Source: JAZDMK01 sp043800975
Lineage (GTDB): Bacteria > Bacteroidota > Bacteroidia > Bacteroidales > JAHJDW01
Assembly (NCBI GenBank): GCA_043800975.1
Contig: JAZDMK010000323.1
Location: 1 to 9,607, forward strand
Reading direction: 5' to 3'
DNA: 9,607 bases
The position numbers were made by a program, and so were the translations under genes. The notes below the pieces were generated by a model. That model saw only the letters and a program-made list of their open reading frames with translations. It made no database searches and was not told the origin of the DNA. Shown one piece after another: positions 1 through 6,925 of this stretch (the first letter of the stretch is position 1; the number at the start of each line of letters is the position of its first letter).

Positions 1-84
1 AAACCCGCTGCGCAATACTTTTATAAACACCTAGCGGTTTATTTAATTTAAAAACTTGTGTGCATAGATGAGCTGTAGGGGGGG
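1..84 (-). pseudogene. Out-of-frame continuation of the broken propeller gene, running off the left edge
   Basis: If one C is added to the 8-C run, the coding strand continues PPPTAHLCTQVFKLNKPLGV and then YKSIAQRV without a stop to base 1. In the intact paralogue the equivalent stretch is PPPPGGNSFAMKLNECGEIE. The shared (F/M)KLN and following G fall at corresponding places, which supports a one-base shift rather than an unrelated frame. The other frame (one C removed) stops within about 12 codons. Confidence 0.6.
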
Positions 85-396
85 GTCGTATTTATACTCC
101 AGTCCGGTAATTAGCAAGCCTTTATCAGTGGTTTCAATTAAGGCTCCAGGTAGAATTTTATCTGAAGAAATCCCAATAATTTTTTGCCAGAGAATAACAC
201 CATTTATATCAATTTTTTTTATATCAATACTGCTGTTTTGTCCATCATGAGGACCAACAAATACATAGCCATGATCATACGTTTCTATCACATCCCTGCA
301 CCAGTTTTCCTCGCTTCCACCATACAGTAAACTGAAATTTTGTCCATCACTATATTGGAAATGTAATAATAATAAAATAATCAAAAATTTTCTCAT
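43..396 (-). CDS. Propeller-type secreted protein, broken by a frameshift at a poly-C tract (117 aa as read)
   Basis: As read, the frame gives 117 residues ending at TAA (43-45). It has a signal peptide (MRKFLIILLLLHFQYSDG, then Q19). Residues 19-106 match residues 21-108 of the 510-aa protein at about 54 of 88 positions, including LYGGS, DVIETYD, ILWQKIIG and KYDPP. The match stops at a run of 8 C (78-85). Only 11 codons follow it (LQLIYAHKFLN), with no propeller pattern. One extra C would continue in the next frame to the window edge. So this is either an OFF phase of a phase-variable gene, a decayed paralogue, or an assembly error in a homopolymer. The start lies 59 bp after the protease stop and has no Shine-Dalgarno sequence. 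As written, the product lacks a sorting domain. Confidence 0.7.
   Translation of the reverse strand: MRKFLIILLLLHFQYSDGQNFSLLYGGSEENWCRDVIETYDHGYVFVGPHDGQNSSIDIKKIDINGVILWQKIIGISSDKILPGALIETTDKGLLITGLEYKYDPPLQLIYAHKFLN
78..85 (-). repeat. 8-base poly-C tract at the frameshift site
   Basis: The plus strand shows eight G (eight C in the coding sense), starting with the last base of Asp104 and encoding Pro105-Pro106. It occupies the same codon position as the 12-C run in the 510-aa paralogue. The in-frame paralogue has a tract length divisible by three (12). Eight is not, and nine would restore the homologous frame. Confidence 0.75.
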
Positions 397-455
397 GCTG
401 ATGAAAAGAACGATACAACCCTGTTATGGTTGCACCGCTCTTTTGGTTTTTGTTT

Positions 456-3400
456 TTACTTTAAGATTATTAATTTACGATTTTCTGGTAACCAACCGCT
501 GGTTTTGATTTGCACAAGATAAATCCCGTTGGCAAATTCCGTAGTGCTTATTGCATACTGGCTTGTTCCTTTGTTTATGTGCAGGCATTTTATCAAGTCA
601 CCCTGAAAATTGTAAATACATACATCTGCATCAGTAGTCAGGGGTTTGTTGATTCTGATGTTCACTTCATCCTTCGCCGGATTTGGATACAATTCAAACT
701 TCATTTCCTGATTAATTTGAGAAATGTTGTTAGCAGTATTGTCCTGTTTCAATAGTTCTGAAGTACCCGGGCACATAGCATATTTGGCGGTAGTCATCGA
801 GTTTTTCGCTATTCCGTTCTCATAGAATTTTGTAGATCCGGCTAGGTAAACATTGTCATTCACGCTTACGCCCAATGATGAAATCCCGCTCCATTGGTCG
901 CTTACTTTTTTCCACAGCTCAGTGCCGTCGTTCTTATACATGATTAGTTTTGTAGTTTTTACAATATCCCTTCCACTCATAGGTACAAGCGCATGCGCGG
1001 CAACAGCGCACTTCTTGTCGTTTGCCGGGAACACTTTCAGCTTTTCAAGTATTTCTCCTATGCTGTATGCCTCGTCAGCTTCCCATACCGTTCCACCTGT
1101 TGTATTGTAACAAATGGTTTTTATCCCATAGGCCGTGCCTCCCGCAACAAAAATATTCCCCGATTGATCTGCGGCTACATCATAACTATTGATAGATACA
1201 GATCCGCTCAAGGCATAATGTTTTGCCCATATAAGCGTTCCGCTGCTGTTATAGGCAACGGTGGTCACTTCGTTTATTCCTGCATTGGTGCTGGTTCCGC
1301 TTAATATAATTTGTCCGCTAACATCAATGGCAATACCGGAAAGTATATCGGAATCGGAGTACTTGTAGTCCTTCTTCCAAAGCAGTGTTCCGTTTGCATC
1401 GTATTTCAGAAGGTTGAAAAACGGCTTGTCTGCAAAGGTGTTGGCGGCTATGTAGAAATTTCCACTTACATCTGTCAATGCTTTTACAGGTATTATCATG
1501 AACCCGTCCGGGTCGCTGCATAGTTTCTGCCAGTATACACTTCCATCAGGGTTGTATTTAATGGTCATAATACTGAAGCGGTCCTGACTGTTTTGTGTGC
1601 TTCCGGTAACCAAAGCTCCCGATTTGGCTGTGTTGTCGGCAACAACGGATACAGCCTTATCTTCATATCCTCCGGTATATCTCTGGCTCCAAAGCAGTGT
1701 TCCTGCCGTATCATATTTCAGGGTCAGAAAATCGTAAGCTCCTTCAGCATCCATGCCGTAGCCTGTTACGTACGCCTGCCCCTGGCTGTTTACATCCAGC
1801 GCTGTGGCATAATCATCATAATTCAATGTATCGTGGTTATTGTAATCAGCCAGCCACAGTTCTTCTCCGGCAGCATTGTATTTAACGGTAACAATATCGT
1901 AACCGTAAGCCAGTGATCGTCCTGACCCGGTTACAAACACGCTTCCCTGCAGATCGAGCGCGGTGGCAGCATCGTCTAAACTGTCGTTATGGCTCATCGT
2001 GGCAACCCACATTTCGCTCACGTCCTCAAGGGTAATTGTCCATGGGCTTCCATCAATCCACTGTTTTATGGTTTTATATCCCAGCGATCCGATTTTAAAT
2101 CCGCCCTGCGTTGCTATACCGAATAGCATTGCAGAATCTAGTCCCAGTGTTTCGAAATAATCGAATTTGAATTCTCCGTTTTCATCGGTCGAAACCGGGT
2201 TGATACTTGTTATCGGATTATTGTTTTCATCGGTTAAAATCAAAGTGTAATTTTCTACCGGATTATTTCCACAGCCTGCTCCGCTTAAAACAGTTCCTCT
2301 GAACAGTAAACTGTCGGGCATCTCCAAAGCATCTATTTCTACTGGGATATAAACATTGTCCAGCAGCACAAGTATTGCTTTTGCCTGTATGGATGCATCT
2401 GTATTGCTTTGGGCGATTGTTTCCACAAGGCTTTTTTCAGTAGGGGTTATATCAAAGTATGTCTTTCCCTGACTGCATAAATTGGCTTTCAATTCATACA
2501 GTTGTTTCATGTATTGTTCATCCTGCGTGCCGCTTGGCATTTGGTTTACTATTGCCAATGCAGCATTACAATCGTTCTTAGTCAGATATGCATCGCATAG
2601 CAAAGTCTTTGTTGTAGGGTCATTTTGCGCAACGAGGTAAACAATAGTGCTATCCGTTCCGTTTATTGTGCTGTCGGCCATATACGCGCGTATCAGCTCA
2701 TCTTGTTGCAATCCAATGCTGGTTTGCAGTGCGGCAATTTCCTTTTCCACAGTTTCTCTTGCCGACACACCTGTTTGTGCATTCAGTATTTGTCTCTTGA
2801 TCCCTATAGGTATCGATTTGCTGTTTATAGCATCCATCACCGGGGTAGTCACAGGCGAATTTGCCACAATCACATCCTTCAAATGGCCCGGGGGCAAAGG
2901 GTTGTTCCGGTTCACAGCCGCTATCAGCACCGCATCGCTCGTGTAGGGCGACACCGCCAGTATTGCATTTTTGGCCTGCACAGCGCTTCCGCTGCTAGCC
3001 GTGTTCAACAGGGTGGTTGTGTTCCCGGCAGCTATCAGCGTCTGCGCCTGGTTCAGCTGCGTCTGGCTCTGCGCTATGGCTGCCTTCAATGCCGTAGTGT
3101 TTGTTCCTCCCGTGGTGATTTTACTGGGGCAGGAAGTGGTAGTGTTAAAAGAAACAAGGCATTGATTAGGATATACATTTGAAACAGTGAAATTGTCAAG
3201 AATATAATATGCAGTATTATGATAGTTATAAGTAAACGGTGCAACACTGGAATTTGCAAATATATCCCACGAGCCTCCTTGCTGGCTGAATCGGTTCCCT
3301 GCTGGTGTTGCCGCATCCGAGCAATATCCCTGAACTGGTGCAATATTCCCGGTAATGCCAAAGTTCACAGCATTGGTTCCATAAAAATTATTGCATTTCA

Positions 3401-6400
3401 ATTGCAATCCGCCTGTAGTGTTTCCATTTATGCCCTGCGCTTGTATTCCAATATTACCATGATGCACATAATTGCGGTATATTTCGTTTGCCTGCGTTCC
3501 GGAGTTATCTATAACCAGCGATAAATTCTGCATTGTAAAATCGTTTTCACTCACAAAATAGCGCTTCGAATTTTGGATGAAAATACCAACCCTTTGCACT
3601 CCTGGCCAATTGCTGCCCTGGCTAAAAATGTTTTGCTGTGCAACAAAGCCCGAAGTTCCATAAACTGTAATACCGTTCAGGTTTCCGGTGAACTGACATT
3701 TTTCCACGCGGGGCACTTTATATATATTCGCGTTGCTGATATTAATTCCTCTACTCAGATTAGTGAAGGTGCATTTGGTGGTTGTTCCTCCTGTTACGTA
3801 GGGTTTAACTGAATATCTGGCATCAATGCTGTTTATGCCTGTCATTAAAATACCGTCACCTGCAAGGTTCGAGAAGGAACATCCCTCAAGCACTAAATTT
3901 TCTACATCGTACAAGCTTATAAAAGCATCAGGGGTAGTGCCGGTTGTAGCTATACCCGTATTTACTTCAAATTTACATTTTCTCGCCCAGCAGGTAGGGA
4001 CATTCGGGTTTGGTTGATAAATATTATAAACAGGGTGATAACTCAAGAACTCTATCGATTTCCTGCAATTGTAAAAAGAGGAATTATCAATACGCACAAT
4101 CCCGCCGGTGGTATTCCAGTCGGTTAGTCCTCCGCTGTTATGCTTGCAGGTGCTGATTCCGCAATAAGCATTATGCAATTCAGCATTGTTCTTAAAAATA
4201 ACGGTTCCCTGATACTGCGGTATTTGAGGTTGGTTTTTTGTACCCACAACTTCAATACCCTTCCATAACTGGTTTGAACAATTAGATGTAATTTTTCCCT
4301 GATCAACCACCAATGTCCCGCCAGGCATCACTGTGATCTTGGCCAGCGGATTCATACTTAGTATACTGGTCACTGTTAATGTCCTTCCAGCAGGAATAAC
4401 GATATCTCTTTCCGAATTCGTAATGCTGTTCATAGTTACATCGCTGGGTAGCACCCATGGAGTTGATACAAAATTTACACATTGTACAGGTATATTGCCT
4501 AAAACGGGAATATAATTATGAGCAGTCACAGTATAATAGACAGTACTATTTCCGGTCATGGTGGCCAATACCGGATAGAAATCTACATGGGCTATCGGAT
4601 TGCTGTTCGTTACAAAAGTATGCTGAACCATGAATACTTCGTTTTCCTTATACAGGCATACTGTTATCTCTATATTCTGCCCAAACGTTCCGCTTATGTC
4701 TGGTTGAATATCAAGTGAAACATGCTCCGGCGTATTGTTTTGCACTGAGGGTGTCACACTCGTAACATTGATGTTTCTGGGTGGCAGCGTCCACATCTTC
4801 ATTTCAGGGCAGCCGATTAAGTTATGAGAATACCTTAAGTAGAATTCTAGATAATCCACTTTTGAAAATGCTTCAGCAAGGCCAAGGGATGAAAAGTCAT
4901 CTACAAAACAGGTGGAACATGGTGGGGTCGAGTTCAAATCAGTTTTAACACGGTTAATAAAACAGGCTTCAATGTTCATTGATGATGTCACATAACCAAA
5001 CCTTGTATTGCCTAAAAAAGCTGCAGCACCCGAATTAGCGCCTGTTGTAAATTGCTCCCCGAAATTTGGCATACCTAAATTTCCGGGGCTGCTTAAAGGT
5101 GAGCTGGTTTTATCGAAAGGAACAAGCTCGCAACTCACAAAATAGGCAATAGATGGGAAGCTCTCGTTATCCAGGTTATCCAATCCATTATTTGTCTCTT
5201 GAATCGTGACGTATCCTGTTCCATTTGGTCCATCCATATATCCTTTTGCGTCTACCCACCAAATCCATGGATTCACATCTGAATAACTATTCATAGTTTG
5301 AATGCCGCTGAATCCATTATAAGTCTTCCCATGACCGAAGAAACTATAAAAACCATATCGATTTTTCATTTCATTCACGATCTCTGTTCCTCTTACTGTG
5401 CCGGATGTTCCTCCGCAGCTGGTAAGACCGGGACATGGCTCATTTATATATGGATATGAGAATGTAACATTTAAGCAGTTACCATTGATATCATATTCAG
5501 CATGATAGCATGGCTCCTCTTCCATTACATAATTTGTTGTAAATGTAAGGTCAGTGTTGGCAATATTGGTTGCTTCACCACCTGTTGGGTCTTGGCAAGG
5601 CCATGATTGTGTTAAAAATGATTTTGTTAGATAATCATAATCGCCATTGCCTGGATTTTTTTCATATAGCAGAATATTCTCCGTCCATTGCTTTATTTGG
5701 CCCTGATTATGACATAACAACCGTCCTAAAAAAATATCAGGAAAATCACCAACGACATCTTCTGCGAATTCACCATACAGACCATCGCCATCAAAATCCC
5801 AATTTCCATGTATTTCTGTGTAATACCAGTCGGAAGGCACATTTTCTCCAACTGCGAAACCATTTCTGATTGGGACAAATGATCCATCTCCCCCTAGCAA
5901 AGCATAACTGGTACCATTATGATATGCGTCCTTAAGATATTCCCTTATTCTGCCTGCATCATCTCCAATCGAGACAGGGCCATATATCCAAGCCCCTCCA
6001 ATATATGACTTTGACTCATAATCTCCATCTGGATAATTTGCATAGATTTCCTGAGTCGTCACAATACCAATATCAATACCCTTTCTTTTCTTCCAGGCAA
6101 CAAAATCAGCAAAGCTGCTTGCCAATGAAGCATCTGTAATAACTACATACTCATAGGCAGGCAAATTCATAGGCCATTCAATATGCAATCGCATGGCTGC
6201 AGTATCAGAAGCATAAATAGAAGTGTCGGAATAATTTGAAACATCATTCGGGTTTGCAACAATACCTTTCAGCATATTTTTATACATATTCTGGTTAACA
6301 TCACTTCTGTTAATCTTTGTCAAAGCCCTTGCATTGCTTGCAGTCTTCAGCGAAATGCTTATCCCTATACTCGAAAACAACCGCAGTATGTTTGTATTGG

Positions 6401-6872
6401 GCAAATACTGCACAGGGTACACGGCAATGCTTACAACCGTATTGTTCCAGTCAAAATAATCGGTGTTGCTCATAGTATAATTTGCAACAGGCCATTGTGC
6501 ACTATTATAGATTACCGAATCCGGTTGCACAAATGCAGGGGGTGGAATATCCGGGCTTAATATAGTCGGTGGCTGTGCCGGCAGCACCTGCTTCGTTAGG
6601 TTATAGTCGGCGCTCCCTGCCGGGCTTACTGTAACTTGGTCAACTTCCATTCCGTTGGGTATTACAAACTTCAGGTATTGCACCGGCAGCGAGGGTTGCC
6701 CCGGCTGCCCGGTATTAAACAGACCGGTATATTCAACTTTTGTAAACACCCCGTTGGCACTGCTGTCGTTTGCCAGCGTCAGGTTTGCAGAACTGTAGGT
6801 TGCGGTGTGTGTAATTTGTGCAATCGATGCATACGATGCAAACAGAAAAAGAAGCAATAAAAACTTTTTCAT
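456..6872 (-). CDS. Giant multidomain gingipain-family (C25) cysteine protease with T9SS sorting domain (2138 aa)
   Basis: This is a predicted secreted or surface cysteine endopeptidase. Order of parts: signal peptide (MKKFLLLLFLFASYASIA, cut before Q19); gingipain-type propeptide, about 20-230; peptidase C25 domain, about 236-695, with FFGHGKTY (His514) and FVSCELVPFD (Cys581) as the likely catalytic dyad and a WDFDGDGLYGE loop (358-368) that resembles a calcium site; Ig-like linker, about 700-800; right-handed beta-helix, about 808-1247; alpha-helical module, about 1249-1510; small beta-sandwich with NNPITSINPVSTDENGEFKF, about 1512-1575; SBBP-type propeller, about 1615-2033; T9SS CTD, 2056-2138 (YPNPA at 2062-2066). 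The start is set by the signal peptide. It is far longer than RgpB-type gingipains (about 740 residues) because of the added modules. Cleavage specificity cannot be read from the sequence. The tail modules may anchor the protease to polysaccharide or a matrix (inference). The gene lies 53 bp after the 510-aa gene and ends with TAA. Confidence 0.93.
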   Translation of the reverse strand: MKKFLLLLFLFASYASIAQITHTATYSSANLTLANDSSANGVFTKVEYTGLFNTGQPGQPSLPVQYLKFVIPNGMEVDQVTVSPAGSADYNLTKQVLPAQPPTILSPDIPPPAFVQPDSVIYNSAQWPVANYTMSNTDYFDWNNTVVSIAVYPVQYLPNTNILRLFSSIGISISLKTASNARALTKINRSDVNQNMYKNMLKGIVANPNDVSNYSDTSIYASDTAAMRLHIEWPMNLPAYEYVVITDASLASSFADFVAWKKRKGIDIGIVTTQEIYANYPDGDYESKSYIGGAWIYGPVSIGDDAGRIREYLKDAYHNGTSYALLGGDGSFVPIRNGFAVGENVPSDWYYTEIHGNWDFDGDGLYGEFAEDVVGDFPDIFLGRLLCHNQGQIKQWTENILLYEKNPGNGDYDYLTKSFLTQSWPCQDPTGGEATNIANTDLTFTTNYVMEEEPCYHAEYDINGNCLNVTFSYPYINEPCPGLTSCGGTSGTVRGTEIVNEMKNRYGFYSFFGHGKTYNGFSGIQTMNSYSDVNPWIWWVDAKGYMDGPNGTGYVTIQETNNGLDNLDNESFPSIAYFVSCELVPFDKTSSPLSSPGNLGMPNFGEQFTTGANSGAAAFLGNTRFGYVTSSMNIEACFINRVKTDLNSTPPCSTCFVDDFSSLGLAEAFSKVDYLEFYLRYSHNLIGCPEMKMWTLPPRNINVTSVTPSVQNNTPEHVSLDIQPDISGTFGQNIEITVCLYKENEVFMVQHTFVTNSNPIAHVDFYPVLATMTGNSTVYYTVTAHNYIPVLGNIPVQCVNFVSTPWVLPSDVTMNSITNSERDIVIPAGRTLTVTSILSMNPLAKITVMPGGTLVVDQGKITSNCSNQLWKGIEVVGTKNQPQIPQYQGTVIFKNNAELHNAYCGISTCKHNSGGLTDWNTTGGIVRIDNSSFYNCRKSIEFLSYHPVYNIYQPNPNVPTCWARKCKFEVNTGIATTGTTPDAFISLYDVENLVLEGCSFSNLAGDGILMTGINSIDARYSVKPYVTGGTTTKCTFTNLSRGINISNANIYKVPRVEKCQFTGNLNGITVYGTSGFVAQQNIFSQGSNWPGVQRVGIFIQNSKRYFVSENDFTMQNLSLVIDNSGTQANEIYRNYVHHGNIGIQAQGINGNTTGGLQLKCNNFYGTNAVNFGITGNIAPVQGYCSDAATPAGNRFSQQGGSWDIFANSSVAPFTYNYHNTAYYILDNFTVSNVYPNQCLVSFNTTTSCPSKITTGGTNTTALKAAIAQSQTQLNQAQTLIAAGNTTTLLNTASSGSAVQAKNAILAVSPYTSDAVLIAAVNRNNPLPPGHLKDVIVANSPVTTPVMDAINSKSIPIGIKRQILNAQTGVSARETVEKEIAALQTSIGLQQDELIRAYMADSTINGTDSTIVYLVAQNDPTTKTLLCDAYLTKNDCNAALAIVNQMPSGTQDEQYMKQLYELKANLCSQGKTYFDITPTEKSLVETIAQSNTDASIQAKAILVLLDNVYIPVEIDALEMPDSLLFRGTVLSGAGCGNNPVENYTLILTDENNNPITSINPVSTDENGEFKFDYFETLGLDSAMLFGIATQGGFKIGSLGYKTIKQWIDGSPWTITLEDVSEMWVATMSHNDSLDDAATALDLQGSVFVTGSGRSLAYGYDIVTVKYNAAGEELWLADYNNHDTLNYDDYATALDVNSQGQAYVTGYGMDAEGAYDFLTLKYDTAGTLLWSQRYTGGYEDKAVSVVADNTAKSGALVTGSTQNSQDRFSIMTIKYNPDGSVYWQKLCSDPDGFMIIPVKALTDVSGNFYIAANTFADKPFFNLLKYDANGTLLWKKDYKYSDSDILSGIAIDVSGQIILSGTSTNAGINEVTTVAYNSSGTLIWAKHYALSGSVSINSYDVAADQSGNIFVAGGTAYGIKTICYNTTGGTVWEADEAYSIGEILEKLKVFPANDKKCAVAAHALVPMSGRDIVKTTKLIMYKNDGTELWKKVSDQWSGISSLGVSVNDNVYLAGSTKFYENGIAKNSMTTAKYAMCPGTSELLKQDNTANNISQINQEMKFELYPNPAKDEVNIRINKPLTTDADVCIYNFQGDLIKCLHINKGTSQYAISTTEFANGIYLVQIKTSGWLPENRKLIILK
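459..707 (-). other. T9SS C-terminal sorting domain of the giant protease
   Basis: Residues 2056-2138 start EMKFELYPNPAKDEVNIRIN, continue with VCIYNFQGDLIKCLHI, and end with TEFANGIYLVQIKTSG and a short basic, hydrophobic tail (NRKLIILK). This is a standard type A T9SS signal, and it places the whole 2138-residue protein outside the cell or on the outer-membrane surface. The frame is unbroken from the signal peptide to this domain. Confidence 0.88.
774..2030 (-). other. SBBP-type beta-propeller repeats
   Basis: Residues about 1615-2033 contain at least six repeats of the pattern 'G-x-(V/A)-(F/Y)-V-T-G ... D-(F/I)-x-T-(L/V)-K-Y-(D/N)-x-x-G-x-x-(L/V)-W', for example GQAYVTGYGMDAEGAYDFLT and LKYDTAGTLLWSQRY. 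This is the SBBP (seven-bladed beta-propeller) repeat style. It differs from the 'LIKTDSxGNxxW' repeats of the neighbouring propeller genes, so it was probably not copied from them recently. Confidence 0.75.
2343..3128 (-). other. Alpha-helical module of unknown function
   Basis: Residues about 1249-1510 are rich in A, L, Q and T with helical periodicity (ALKAAIAQSQTQLNQAQTLI, then LPPGHLKDVIVANSPVTTPV, then AKAILVLLDNVYIPVEIDAL). I recall similar 'LP.G.LK..I.ANSP' segments following beta-helix regions in other Bacteroidota secreted proteins, but I cannot name the family. The DNA is visibly more GC-rich here (36 of 60 bases in 3001-3060) than in the catalytic domain. Confidence 0.6.
3132..4451 (-). 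other. Right-handed parallel beta-helix region
   Basis: Residues about 808-1247 show stacked short strands with N/C/G ladders: VMPGGTLVVDQGKITSNC, LWKGIEVVGT, LEGCSFSNLAGDGILM, VEKCQFTGNLNGITVYG, YFVSENDFTMQNLSLVIDN and LQLKCNNFYGTNAVNFG. The 'W-x-G-I-x-V-x-G ... V-I-F-K-N-N-A-E-L-H-N-A' opening recurs in secreted Bacteroidota beta-helix proteins. Such folds often bind or cleave polysaccharides. No lyase or hydrolase active site is recognisable here, so a binding or spacer role is more likely. Confidence 0.75.
4788..6167 (-). other. Peptidase C25 (gingipain-like) catalytic domain
   Basis: Residues about 236-695 begin at YEYVVITDASLASSFADFVA, where the N-terminal caspase-like sub-domain starts with 'VVITD' and a 'WKKRKGIDIGIVTT' segment. 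They continue with LLGGDGSFVPIR, the WDFDGDGLYGE acidic loop, and PDIFLGRLL. His514 lies in FGHGK and Cys581 in VSCELVPFDK. After the Cys, 'GEQFTTGANSGAAAFLGNTRFGY' shows the conserved GE...G.A...G.TR.GY pattern of the C25 family, PorU included. The dyad spacing of 67 residues is about twice that in RgpB. The extra length is a polar loop rich in N, G and D (GPNGTGYVTIQETNNGLDN). Both dyad residues are present, so an active enzyme is likely. Confidence 0.88.
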
Positions 6873-6925
6873 CAGGTAGGGTTTTTGGGGTTAATATTAT
6901 TAGTGATATTTGTTTATTTATAAAA

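Noticed and set aside
416..432. Inverted repeat CAACC - 7-base loop - GGTTG in the gap between the protease stop and the last gene, considered as a terminator
   Set aside because: The stem is only 5 bp, and the following minus-strand bases (TATCGTTCTTTT) are not a clean U tract. It could be a weak attenuator but is not strong enough to call.
989..998. Perfect 10-bp palindrome GCGCATGCGC
   Set aside because: It lies within the propeller coding region, is single copy as far as I can see, and is explained by Ala-His-Ala codons. There is no evidence of a binding site.
1377..1701. Repeated 15-base string CCAAAGCAGTGTTCC (near 1377 and 1687)
   Set aside because: It falls at the equivalent GTLLW position of two propeller repeats. 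It reflects repeated protein blades rather than a separate DNA element.
2625..3182. Plus-strand open frame of 185 codons opposite the giant protease gene
   Set aside because: It lies wholly antisense to a continuous, domain-rich frame in the GC-rich helical module, where stops are rarer on the other strand. It has no recognisable domain and no start context.
6636..6860. Plus-strand open frame ending in a Cys-rich stretch (CNLCNRCIRCKQKKK) resembling a zinc-binding motif
   Set aside because: The cysteines are the antisense reading of Ala/Thr codons in the signal peptide and mature N-terminus of the protease. The antisense frame has no other support.
6873..6925. 53-bp gap before the protease gene, searched for a Bacteroidota promoter (TAnnTTTG with an upstream TTG)
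   Set aside because: The gap is AT-rich, but no match to the -7 element is present on the minus strand. Read-through from the upstream gene is the simpler reading.
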